Assembly (NCBI GenBank): GCA_014802325.1
Contig: JAAVCK010000026.1
Coordinates: 174,135 to 238,134 of the forward strand
DNA: 64,000 nucleotides
Source of the DNA: Bacteroides sp.
GTDB taxonomy: Bacteria > Bacteroidota > Bacteroidia > Bacteroidales > Muribaculaceae
Reading direction: 5' to 3'
The notes beneath the pieces were generated by a model. It did not search any database. It saw only the letters and a list, made by a program, of their open reading frames with translations, and was not told the origin of the DNA. A program made the position numbers and the translations under genes. Of the stretch, positions 7,521 through 17,200 are shown in pieces; the first letter of the stretch is position 1, and each line of letters opens with the position of its first letter.

Positions 7521-10500
7521 ATGAATCTAAGTAAGAACCCACGCTACTGGCTCGCACTACTGCTGTCGGTAGTATTCTCACTTTCAGTTTATGCCCAGAA
7601 CATCACAGTGAAAGGTACGGTTTCCGACGAATCCGGCGAGCCCCTCATGGGTGCTACTGTGTTGGTAAAAGGCACTAACAACGGCGTTGCCACCGACCTC
7701 GATGGTAACTATTCTATCAGCGCTCCCGCCAAGGGCACGCTCGTGTTTTCATACATCGGTTACGATAATCTCGAAATGCCTGTCAACGGCCGCTCCACTA
7801 TCGACGTAGTGATGCAGTCAAGCTCCATGATGCTCGACGAGGTTGTCGCAATCGGTTACGGTACTGTACGCAAGAAAGACCTCACCGGTGCGGTTTCATC
7901 CGTATCGGGTTCTGAACTTGCCAAGGTGCCTGTAGTTTCAGCTGCTCAGGCTCTTCAGGGTAAAGCTGCCGGTATCAACATCGTGCAGCAGAGCGGTGCT
8001 CCCGGTGCCGGTGTCAATGTGACCGTGCGTGGTGGAGCTTCTCTTACCCAGAGTACTGACCCTCTCTACATCGTCGACGGTTTCCCGATGGACAATGCAC
8101 TTTCCAACATCGACATCAACGACATAGAGTCGATCGACGTACTCAAGGATGCATCGTCTACCGCCATCTATGGTGCCCGCGGTTCTAACGGTATCATCGT
8201 GATCACTACCAAGTCAGCTAAAGAGGGCAAGACCAAGATCGACTACAACGGCTTCGTTTCGTTTGACGTGCTTCCCAAGAAACTCGACGTGATGGACAAT
8301 GCGCTCTCTTATGCTCAGTATCAGTATGAGCTCCTCGCGCTCCGCAACAACTACGGTCTGTTTACTCAGTACTACGATAACAACTTTGACTACGCCAACG
8401 ATCCTACCTTCTATACCGGTGTTTATGACCGTATGAATGGCCTTTATGGTGATTCTTACGCTCTTGACATGCAGGGCGAAGGTTTCGGCGGCTCGGCCGT
8501 GACACAAAACCACAGCCTCTCTATATCGGGCGGTTCTGACAAGACCAAGTATCTCGTATCTTACAACTTTGTAGGTAATGACGGTCTTCTTGCCAACCAC
8601 GATTACACCCGCAACTCACTCCGTGCTAAAATCAACACCGAGCTCTATAAGGGTGTGAAATTCGATTTCTCGTCGTTCTTCTACAACGCATCCACCCACG
8701 GCGGCGGTAAGTTTGACGGTCTTGACGACCTCGTGAAATACCCCATCAACGGTGGTACGATGTTTACCCGCGACGAACTTCTCAATACCCAGACTCTCGG
8801 CGAGCTCCGCGGTATGACTTCGTTTTACTCGGCAACCAACCAGCTGGTACAGAACCGTGCCGCTACAAGCAAGAAGCGTGATCGTCGACTCGAACTCAAT
8901 GGTGGTGTTACCGTAGACTTCCTCGACGCCTTCACCTGGCGCACGGCTGGTAACTACGTTGCCAAGTGGGGTAAATCCACTTCGTTTGCAGGACCCGAAG
9001 GTACCGGTTACCTTCTCGATCCCATCAATACCGGTCAGTCCGGTTCGATCGGCACTTCCGAGGGTTACAACTGGCACATTGCCAACACCCTTACCTATGC
9101 CAAGACATTCAATCAAAAGCACGACCTCTCTGTGATGCTCGGTCAGGAATATACTTACAGCGAAAGCGAAAGCACTTCGCTCAGCCTTAAGAAGTTCCCC
9201 AATCCTAACCACGGTCTCGACCAGATTAATACCGCAGAGGTGTCTTCCAAGTCTACCGGTCACTCTCACGGCAACATGCTCTCGTTCTTCGGACGTGCAT
9301 CTTATACTTACGACAACCGCTACCTCCTCACCGCCACAATGCGTGCCGACGGTAGCTCGAAGTTTGCCAAAGGCAACAAGTGGGGCTACTTCCCCTCGGC
9401 TTCGGCTGCATGGCGTATCTCTCAGGAGCGCTTCTTCCAGGAAAGCAATATAATTAATGTGATCAACAACCTTAAGCTCCGCGTCGGTTACGGTGTGACC
9501 GGTAACAACGGTATCGGTGACAACCTCTACACTACTGCCGTGACTCTCGGAGTTTATCCTATGGGCAACAACGAGCAGAATCCCTCTATGGCTCTTTCAG
9601 CCGAACTCGGTAATCCGAAACTGAAGTGGGAGACTCTCCACGCTACCAACGTAGGTCTTGATCTCGGTATGTTCAACAACCGCCTCAGCATCGGTGTAGA
9701 CTGGTACAACAACCAGATCTCCGACATGCTCCTCTCATGTACCATTCCCTCTACTCTCGGCTACACCAAGCAGATGCAGAACGTAGGTAAGATGCGCAAC
9801 CGCGGTTGGGAAATTTCGCTCAACACCGTTAACATCACCAACCGTAATTTCCAGTGGACTACTTCACTCAATCTCTCGTTCAACCGCTCGAAAGTAATGT
9901 CGCTCAACAATGATCTTGAATACAAGACATTCAGCGCCGGTTCTTCACTCGAAGGTCAGGTCACTTACTACGCTGTAGTAGGTCAGGGCCTCGGTGATAT
10001 GTATGGCTACAAATATGAAGGTCTCTACACTACCGACGACTTCATCGACAATGGCGATGGTACATTCACTCTCAAGGACGGTGTGGTTAAGCCCTTCGGT
10101 GGCACAGCGATGCCAGGCGACATGAAATTTGCCGCTGACAACGACGATCCCGAAAATCCCCAGTTTACCAAGCAGATGCAGAAGATCGGTAACGGTACTC
10201 CCAACTGCGTGGGTGGTTTCGGCAACCAGTTTACCTTCAAGGGATTCGACCTCAATATCTTCATGAACTTCTCGATCGGCAATGATATTTACAACGCTAC
10301 GAGCCAGGCTCTCAGCCCCTACGGACCGTTCCAGAACACTCTGAAAGATTTCGGCGACAATTACTACCGTCTGATCGACCCCGTCACCGGTCGTCAGGCC
10401 ACTACTCTCGCACGTCTGAAAGAGCTTAACCCTGACGAAAACTCACGCGTGTGGTCACTCACCGGGGCTAATTCTGAAAATATCATCTATCCTTCGTCAT

Positions 10501-10763
10501 ATTTCGTGGAAGACGGCTCTTACCTGCGTATCTCGCAGATCACCTTCGGCTACACCTTCCCCTCGAAGTGGATGAAGAAGGCTCACATCAGCAATCTCCG
10601 CCTCTACTTTACCGCTAACAATGTATATACTTTCACCAACTACTCCGGTTACGATCCTAACGTATCGTCAAGCAACGACGACGTGATCTGTACCCCCGGC
10701 TTCGACTCGCGTTCATATCCCGCTTCGCGCAGCTATGTAGTAGGTCTGAACCTTTCATTCTAA
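7521..10763 (+). CDS. susC: SusC/RagA family TonB-linked outer membrane transporter
   Basis: A 1080-residue TonB-dependent importer for oligosaccharides. ATG 7521 is preferred over GTG 7515, two codons earlier. The signal peptide ends at VYAQ-N. Residues about 27-105 form the carboxypeptidase D-like beta domain (ITVKGTVSDESGEPLMGATV). The plug follows (LTGAVSSVSGSELAKVP, then IYGARGSNGIIVITTK), then a 22-strand barrel ending with a final aromatic strand RSYVVGLNLSF. It is followed 27 bp later by susD, forming the usual complex in which SusD lids the SusC barrel. The gene uses C-ending codons heavily, as highly expressed genes do here. A nearby pectate lyase suggests a pectin-like substrate; this is inference. 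Confidence 0.95.
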   Translation: MNLSKNPRYWLALLLSVVFSLSVYAQNITVKGTVSDESGEPLMGATVLVKGTNNGVATDLDGNYSISAPAKGTLVFSYIGYDNLEMPVNGRSTIDVVMQSSSMMLDEVVAIGYGTVRKKDLTGAVSSVSGSELAKVPVVSAAQALQGKAAGINIVQQSGAPGAGVNVTVRGGASLTQSTDPLYIVDGFPMDNALSNIDINDIESIDVLKDASSTAIYGARGSNGIIVITTKSAKEGKTKIDYNGFVSFDVLPKKLDVMDNALSYAQYQYELLALRNNYGLFTQYYDNNFDYANDPTFYTGVYDRMNGLYGDSYALDMQGEGFGGSAVTQNHSLSISGGSDKTKYLVSYNFVGNDGLLANHDYTRNSLRAKINTELYKGVKFDFSSFFYNASTHGGGKFDGLDDLVKYPINGGTMFTRDELLNTQTLGELRGMTSFYSATNQLVQNRAATSKKRDRRLELNGGVTVDFLDAFTWRTAGNYVAKWGKSTSFAGPEGTGYLLDPINTGQSGSIGTSEGYNWHIANTLTYAKTFNQKHDLSVMLGQEYTYSESESTSLSLKKFPNPNHGLDQINTAEVSSKSTGHSHGNMLSFFGRASYTYDNRYLLTATMRADGSSKFAKGNKWGYFPSASAAWRISQERFFQESNIINVINNLKLRVGYGVTGNNGIGDNLYTTAVTLGVYPMGNNEQNPSMALSAELGNPKLKWETLHATNVGLDLGMFNNRLSIGVDWYNNQISDMLLSCTIPSTLGYTKQMQNVGKMRNRGWEISLNTVNITNRNFQWTTSLNLSFNRSKVMSLNNDLEYKTFSAGSSLEGQVTYYAVVGQGLGDMYGYKYEGLYTTDDFIDNGDGTFTLKDGVVKPFGGTAMPGDMKFAADNDDPENPQFTKQMQKIGNGTPNCVGGFGNQFTFKGFDLNIFMNFSIGNDIYNATSQALSPYGPFQNTLKDFGDNYYRLIDPVTGRQATTLARLKELNPDENSRVWSLTGANSENIIYPSSYFVEDGSYLRISQITFGYTFPSKWMKKAHISNLRLYFTANNVYTFTNYSGYDPNVSSSNDDVICTPGFDSRSYPASRSYVVGLNLSF

Positions 10764-10790
10764 CGGTTAACTTTTCTAACGACTACAACA

Positions 10791-12896
10791 ATGAAAAAAT
10801 ATAATTTCAATACAGTGCGCAATCTTCTCCTCGCTGTAGCGATAGCAGGTAGCGGATCCATGCTCTTCACCTCGTGTGAGGATACGCTGGAGCTCCCTTC
10901 CTACACCAAGGATGACACTGACTTCGCTTTCCGCGACGAGAACAATGCCGACCTTTTCGTGCAGGGTATCTACAACGGTATCGTACATGAGGAATTTTAC
11001 CGTCAGGCCAATACCGGTGAGATGACCACCATCGCTGCCGAAGATGCCTTTGAGGGTAACAAGCATTATCTGAGTAACTATGGCTACGATCCTACCGTAC
11101 CCTACGTGTTCGGTTCGACCTACGGTGAGAGCTACAAGAAAATCGAAGCTTGTAACCTCGCGCTCTCTCACCTCCGCGAGATGGATCAGACCGATAAGAT
11201 CAAAGCTCTGATCGCTGAAGTAGTAGCTCAGCGTGCATTCCTTTATTTCAACCTTATCCGTCTGTTTGGCGACGTGCCTTTCACTGCCGAGCCTCTCGAT
11301 CCCAACAATATGTATGATGAAGACGTGATGTATCCCAAGCGTTATGACCGCGACAAGATCTACGATTTCATCATCGACGATATGGTGGCTACTATCGAGG
11401 ATCTACCCTGGTATAGTGAATGTGCATGGACTGAGCGTATCAACCGCAACAGTGCCTGCGGTCTGCTTGCCCGTATATGTCTCCACGCTGCCGGTTACTC
11501 GCTCCGCTGGGATCTTGAGACCAACGACCCTGCTACTCTTCACATGGGTACCCGCGAGGATCAGGCTCGTATCCGCGAGATTTATACTATTGCCGACAAT
11601 GCTCTCAAATCTGTAATCACTCAGAACGAAAACTACCTCATTCAGGGCGACAACGATATGTCGGGCTTCATGAAGCTCTTCTATAACTTTACCGGTCGTG
11701 ACCTCGGAGCTGTTGCTCCCGAAATGATGTGGTCTTTGGCCCGTCTTGGCGAAAACGTGGGTAACACTACTGTAGGTGTGTATGTCGGCCAGCCCGGCGG
11801 TAGCCAGTATTCTATCTATGGCCAGCGTCGTTCGCTCCAGTGCAAGCTCCCCACTTATTATCTTTCGTTTGACGAAGCTGACACCCGTCGCGACGTTACT
11901 TGCTGTAACTATACAGTGCGTGCGCTTTCGCTCAACAATGATAACCCAGATGTGGCAAATGCCGGTACTACATTCTCTTCAATCGGCTCCGGTAAATACC
12001 GCATCCAGTGGCAGGTAGAGCCTAATGCAGCCGCAAAGCGTAACGTCAACATTCCTATGGTACGTTATGCCGACGTGCTCCTCATGTATGCCGAGACTCA
12101 GAACTGGCTCCACAATGGTCCTACTCAGGACGCAGTCAATGCTCTCAAGCAGGTGCGTGAGCGTGCAGGTATCGGCGATATGCCTATTCCTACCGGCAAA
12201 GACGAGTTCCAGGATGCACTTCTCCAGGAGCGTATGTGGGAGCTTAGCGACGAGTTCCTGCTCCGTACTGACCTCGTGCGCATGAATCTTCTCGATCGCG
12301 AGGTTCACAAAGCCCAGCAGGCTCTCAAGGATCTCTCGAAGCGCGAAGGTGATTATGCAAATATGCCTGTATATCGTCTCTACAAGTTTACCCGCGACGA
12401 TAACGAGTATCGCACCAAATTCCTCACACTTGATTATATCGACATTACCGATCCCGCTGAGATTGCTATCATAACAGAAGTCTCCACTCCTCCCACCTCA
12501 GGCAATAATCGCGATGCATTTAATGAAAAACTTAAAGCTATCGCTGCTGCTCATGGTGAAGACGGTACTGCTACATGGTATGTGACCAATATGTTCCTCG
12601 CGTGGGATAACACTTATAATAAGAACGGTCGTATAGCCGGCGGCTTCAAGGCCGGTGGTGAAAACAACCAGATGCTCCTTGGTAACACTATCGCTCAGAA
12701 GCCTACCGGATATGCCGAAAACAAGAATAAGTTCCCTGACTGGATCGACGGACCTTTCGGCCTTTACTTCGGCTATATCCACAACCAGACCGAGCTTAGC
12801 CCGTTTGCCAACAAGTCGGCCGGACATCCCCTTGTCGACAATCCTCGTCTGACTCAGCTCCCCGGTTATCCCGGCTACAGCGGTCTGCCCGAATAA
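10791..12896 (+). CDS. susD: SusD/RagB family surface glycan-binding lipoprotein
   Basis: A 701-residue lipoprotein (signal ending LFTSC) with the SusD fold. Tetratricopeptide-like helices are seen around residues 90-160 (YKKIEACNLALSHL, then LIAEVVAQRAFLYFNLIRLFGDVPF), and the family's RYADVLLMYAET motif near 420 is intact, followed by the ALKQVRERAG helix. It caps the SusC barrel and binds glycan at the cell surface. At about 700 residues it is longer than many SusD proteins, with extra loops after position 500. It is cotranscribed with susC and ends at a strong hairpin. Confidence 0.95.
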   Translation: MKKYNFNTVRNLLLAVAIAGSGSMLFTSCEDTLELPSYTKDDTDFAFRDENNADLFVQGIYNGIVHEEFYRQANTGEMTTIAAEDAFEGNKHYLSNYGYDPTVPYVFGSTYGESYKKIEACNLALSHLREMDQTDKIKALIAEVVAQRAFLYFNLIRLFGDVPFTAEPLDPNNMYDEDVMYPKRYDRDKIYDFIIDDMVATIEDLPWYSECAWTERINRNSACGLLARICLHAAGYSLRWDLETNDPATLHMGTREDQARIREIYTIADNALKSVITQNENYLIQGDNDMSGFMKLFYNFTGRDLGAVAPEMMWSLARLGENVGNTTVGVYVGQPGGSQYSIYGQRRSLQCKLPTYYLSFDEADTRRDVTCCNYTVRALSLNNDNPDVANAGTTFSSIGSGKYRIQWQVEPNAAAKRNVNIPMVRYADVLLMYAETQNWLHNGPTQDAVNALKQVRERAGIGDMPIPTGKDEFQDALLQERMWELSDEFLLRTDLVRMNLLDREVHKAQQALKDLSKREGDYANMPVYRLYKFTRDDNEYRTKFLTLDYIDITDPAEIAIITEVSTPPTSGNNRDAFNEKLKAIAAAHGEDGTATWYVTNMFLAWDNTYNKNGRIAGGFKAGGENNQMLLGNTIAQKPTGYAENKNKFPDWIDGPFGLYFGYIHNQTELSPFANKSAGHPLVDNPRLTQLPGYPGYSGLPE

Positions 12897-12908
12897 TAAA
12901 AAACAAAT

Positions 12909-12945
12909 GTACATCGCTTTGCGATGCTTAAGCAAAGCGATGTAC
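12909..12945 (+). terminator. Strong hairpin after susD
   Basis: GTACATCGCTTTGC (12909-12922) pairs perfectly with 12932-12945 over 14 bp around a 9-base loop. The tail (TTTAATAAA) has few T, so it may be a leaky terminator or an mRNA-stabilising end that makes SusC-SusD messages exceed those of the next gene. Confidence 0.65.
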
Positions 12946-13009
12946 TTTAATAAATACAGTAAACCCATTCTTATTTTTTAACCCTAAATTTTTTTAATAA
13001 CTTTTTCTT

Positions 13010-13990
13010 ATGAAAAAATCTTTACTCATTGCTGCCGCTGCTCTTTCTGCTGTGGCCGTGAAGGCAGAAGTTTTCAACTATGACTTCAATTCTACTGAAA
13101 ATGCTGCTTTCCCCTTCCTCGTAAGTATCATGGATGAAAATTCAGAGTTCTACGGTGGTGGCGGTAACTATGACTTGGTTGACAAGTATGGTATCGCTAT
13201 GCCCAACAAAGCAGGTCTTCCCGTGCTCAACACTCCCGACGGAGAAGAAAAGGGCGTGCTTGATCTCAACCTCGGTATCTCTATGCTCGATGGTGATATT
13301 TACAAGCTCACTCCCGATGCTACTGTAACAAGCGATGCTGCTGAAGTAAATGAAATGCCCGCTGAAAACTTTAACTATCCTTACCTCTCTTGGGGCGAAA
13401 AGGGTGTAACCCGTACCATCTTCATGCCCGGATGGGGTTCGGTAGACGCTTGGGAAGATAAGGATTACAATGCCGCTACTGAAGCAGACTGGGTGGCTTG
13501 TAAGAACGGTGTTCAGTTCACTCGTCTCGGTACTCAGGGCATCGTATCGCGTGGCGACACTTACTTCCAGTATCCCGCCGTTACCGGTAATGTTACCGTA
13601 ACCGTATGGGCAGGTTCTAACCTCGGTGGTACCGCTAACCCCGACAATGTACTTGAAGTAGCTGTAACCCCCGTGGTAGATGGCGAAGCTGGTGAAACAA
13701 TTGTTCTTACTAAGGCTGACCCTGTCACCAAGCGTTACTATAAGTTAGATCCCATAACTTTCGACGCCACCGGCAAGTCTGTTTCTTTCCGTGTAGGTGC
13801 CAACAACGCTCAGCTCAATCTTATGTATGTACGTATCGAAGGCGAAGCTGCCGGTGAAGCAGGTATCGACGCTATCATCGCTGACGAAGTTGCTGCTGAC
13901 GCTCCCGTTTACAACGTACTCGGCCAGCGCGTTAACGAGAACTACAAAGGTCTCGTTATCAAGGGTGGCAAGAAATACATCCAGAAGTAA
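13010..13990 (+). CDS. Secreted protein with Bacteroidetes C-terminal tail, function unknown
   Basis: A 326-residue protein with a signal peptide (MKKSLLIAAAALSAVAVKAE). The middle is beta-rich with a jelly-roll look, for example residues about 180-280 (YFQYPAVTGNVTVTVWAGSN, then KSVSFRVGANNAQLNLMYVRIEG), similar to carbohydrate-binding or delta-60-like modules. The end, VYNVLGQRVNENYKGLVIKGGKKYIQK, has the Y-N-x-x-G-Q-R-V ... G-x-x-I-x-x-G-K-K pattern seen at the ends of many secreted Prevotella and Muribaculaceae proteins and resembling a type IX sorting tail. It follows susD by about 110 bp and precedes a pectate lyase, so it may be a surface glycan-binding protein of the locus. I do not recognise a named family for its body. 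Confidence 0.75.
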   Translation: MKKSLLIAAAALSAVAVKAEVFNYDFNSTENAAFPFLVSIMDENSEFYGGGGNYDLVDKYGIAMPNKAGLPVLNTPDGEEKGVLDLNLGISMLDGDIYKLTPDATVTSDAAEVNEMPAENFNYPYLSWGEKGVTRTIFMPGWGSVDAWEDKDYNAATEADWVACKNGVQFTRLGTQGIVSRGDTYFQYPAVTGNVTVTVWAGSNLGGTANPDNVLEVAVTPVVDGEAGETIVLTKADPVTKRYYKLDPITFDATGKSVSFRVGANNAQLNLMYVRIEGEAAGEAGIDAIIADEVAADAPVYNVLGQRVNENYKGLVIKGGKKYIQK

Positions 13991-14015
13991 TTCTTAATAC
14001 CTCATTATTTCTTAA

Positions 14016-14051
14016 GGCTGTCTCGCCAAAAGCGGGGCAGCCGATTTTTTT
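14016..14051 (+). terminator. Terminator after the secreted-protein gene
   Basis: An 11-bp stem, 14016-14026 with 14032-14042, including two G-U pairs and a CAAAA loop, is followed by a T run (14045-14051). Confidence 0.9.
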
Positions 14052-14068
14052 AGAGAGGGATGGTTAGA

Positions 14069-14134
14069 ACAATTAGGACTAATGGGACAATTAGGACAGT
14101 TTGAGGAAGTCCTGATAGTCTAAATGGTCTAAAT
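14069..14134. repeat. Short direct repeats in the intergenic region
   Basis: ACAATTAGGAC occurs at 14069-14079 and again at 14088-14098. GTCTAAAT occurs at 14118-14125 and 14127-14134 and is nearly the reverse complement of the first repeat core. The patch looks like a degenerate tandem or inverted repeat between a terminator and the next promoter. Its function is unknown. Confidence 0.5.
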
Positions 14135-14216
14135 CGACCCAATCGTCCTTTCTCTGCTCCGAGGCTATCCTTTTAGTCAAATTTAACCAATTATCGACTC
14201 CGAAATATCCTGAATT

Positions 14217-14249
14217 TCTTGCTATTTCAGTTGACTTATTGTAATTTTG
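14217..14249 (+). promoter_or_regulatory. Promoter of the pectate lyase gene
   Basis: TAATTTTG at 14242-14249 is the -7 box, with a TTG at 14219-14221 about 20 bp upstream as the -33 element. The lyase therefore has its own promoter in addition to any read-through from the Sus genes. Confidence 0.7.
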
Positions 14250-14299
14250 CAAATTGAAATATAATACCGTGTAATTATTTAACCTTAACCATAACTTAC

Positions 14300-17200
14300 A
14301 TGAAAAGATTCATTTTTCCCATCGTAGCAGGTGCTATGGCGCTTTCGGCTGTTACGGTGAGCGCTCAGGAGCAACTTCTGGCGTTTCCCGGTGCTGAAGG
14401 TTTCGGACGTTACACTACAGGTGGTCGTGGCGGCGAGATCTATCACGTCACAAATCTCAATGACTCAGGCACAGGTTCGCTCCGCGATGCCGTGAGCAAG
14501 GAAAACCGTATCATCGTTTTTGATGTATCGGGTACTATCACACTTAAGTCTCCGCTGGTCTTCAAGGGCAACAATACGGTGCTCGGTCAGACGGCTCCAG
14601 GCGAAGGTATCCAAGTCTATGGCGACCGTGTATCATTCTCCGGTGCCAACAATCTTATCGTGCGCTACATCCGTTTCCGCATGGGTGTCAACGGTACAAA
14701 CGGTGCTGACGCTTGCGGTGTGGCCAACGGTACCGACATGATCTTCGACCACCTTTCGGTGCTCTGGGGTCGTGACGAAAACTTCTCCGTCAGCTGGGAC
14801 AATAAAAACAATCGTCCTGCCAACATCACTATCCAGAACTCCATCATCGGTCAGGGTCTTCAGTCGCATTCATGCGGCGGTCTTATCCAGACCATCGGCG
14901 GTGTGACACTTTATCGCAACCTTTACATCGAAAACAAGACCCGTAACCCCAAAGTGAAAGGTCTGAATCAGTATGTAAACAATGTGGTTTACAACTGGGG
15001 TAACGGTGGTTGCTACATTATGAGTGACTCGGAAGGTGACTCGTGGGCCGACATCGAAAACAACTACTTCATGCGTGGCAACTGGAACAGTGCCACCGAT
15101 CCTTTCGTGCGCGGTATCCAGTCATTCCGCTACTATGGCGCCGGTAACTATTATGATGATAACAAAGACGGCGAGATCAACGGTCATGAAATGACTGTGG
15201 ATGAGATGAAGGGTGCACAGGACGGTACTGCTCCTTACTCCACCTGGTTTGCATCGCTCGATGCTCTCAACGCCAATATCACCGAGTATAACGCCACCGC
15301 CAGCGAGGCCGTGCAGCTCATCCCCGAAATTGCAGGCAAGATGACCGCCCTTGAGGCCCTCAAATGGATGCCCGAAAACGTAGGTCCTTCGCTCCCCGCA
15401 TACGATGAAGTTGACCAATATATTATCGACGAGCTTTCTTCGTGGGGTACAGTCGGTACCAAAAACGGTATCACTTCCGAAAAGCAGCTTCCTCACAAAG
15501 GTACAGGCGTGCTCAGCGGCGGTGTGAAGCCTCAGGATACTGACGGCGACGGTATACCCGACGCTTGGGAAATAGCCAACGGACTTAACCCCAACGATGC
15601 TTCCGACGCCAAGGCCATCGCAGCCAACGGATATGCCAACATCGAGAACTATGTATTCACTATCGACGCTCCCTATCCCTACATCAAGAAGCCTGTAAAT
15701 CTCACAGTAGGCGAACAGGCCAAGACCACTATCTCGATGAACTGGGAACTCAACAAGAACACCGCTTGCGGCTTCATCGTTGAGCAGTCGACTGACGGCA
15801 ATACATTTACCGAAAAGGGCCGCGTGGCTGCCGGAGTGACTACCTATACCGCTACCGATCTTACTCCCAACCAGGACTATTATTTCCGTGTACGCTCATT
15901 CAACAACGACGGTATCTACTCCGACTATTCAGACGTGCTCAAGGCTGAGACCATCGGTGATCCCGCAGCTCCCTCGCTGTCGACCGATCCCCAGCCCGAA
16001 AATGGCTCTAAGGTAGCCGTGGCAGGTGGTCTGACCCTCACATGGACCAATACCACCAAGGCTCACTTCGGCACAGTGAAGTATTCGGTTTATATCGGTA
16101 CAGATGCAGCCAATCTTCCTCTCCTTGCTGAAAATCTTACCGCCACCACTTACAAAATCAGCGAAGACCTCGCTGCCGGTAAGACTTACTACTGGCGCGT
16201 GGATGCCACTAACGACATAGGCACCACCACCGGTACCGTCTGGTCATTCTCGTCCACTGCCGGCGGTGTGCTCTTCTATACCGACTTCTATCATCAGCCC
16301 GCTGCATGGGCAGCCAAGTTTGAGAACATCTCAGACAATACCAATGTATCTAACTCGGCCGATGCCCGCAGCGAATTTGACGGTATGGTGATTGGTTGCG
16401 GTTCTGACGCTATCCGTATGATTGCTATGAGCGGCGCCAACAATTCGGCCGACGGCACTAAGGACTACGGCCCTGCCACTCCCGAAGACGAGGGCGCTTC
16501 TGACCGCTGCCTCCAGTTCTATACCACTAAGGCCGGTGGCTATGTAAGCACTCCCACCGTCACAGGTCCCTGCGTGGTTACCATCTATGCCGGTAACCCC
16601 GACAAGTCTTCAAAGACCATCAAACTCAATACTATCGTAAACGGCACAGAGACCACTGTGGCTGATCTCACACTCGGTGCTTCAAAGCGCATGTATAAGT
16701 TTGAGTACACCTATACCTCCGGAGGTACCGTTCAGTTTAAGATCGATGCTAACGGCAAGAAAGTAAACATCAACGACATACTAGTAGAGCGCTACGTGGC
16801 CGAAGGTGGTGATCAGGCACTTGAACTCACTGCCGGCGAACTCAATTATACCGATATGAGCTATGCCGACGGCTCAATGCAGCTTACTTTCAACCAGGAC
16901 ATCAAATATAACGGCGGTGCTGTGATCTTGGGTAAGACACAGTATGAGGGTGCTTCTATTTCCGCTTCAGGCAAGAAGCTCACCATCAGCTACGAGAACC
17001 TCAACGTCAACACTGAGTATACTCTCAGCTTCCCCTCCGGAGCTATCACCAACATAGCCGGCACTCAGTCATATGTCACCGAAGTGAAATTCAATACCTG
17101 TGACTTCCCCGCGCTCAAAGCCGACGGCGAGACTCACTATGGTAAGGCCGCTAAGGAACTTCCCCTCAACTTCGCCCCCTTCACCACAGTAGCTCCCTTC

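Noticed and set aside
8616..9269. A 217-codon open frame antisense to susC
   Set aside because: Produced by the codon bias of susC; antisense small RNAs may exist at such loci, but nothing in the sequence shows a promoter here.
14016..14134. Insertion sequence or MITE in the gap before the pectate lyase
   Set aside because: There are short repeats but no target-site duplication, no long terminal inverted repeats and no transposase fragment.
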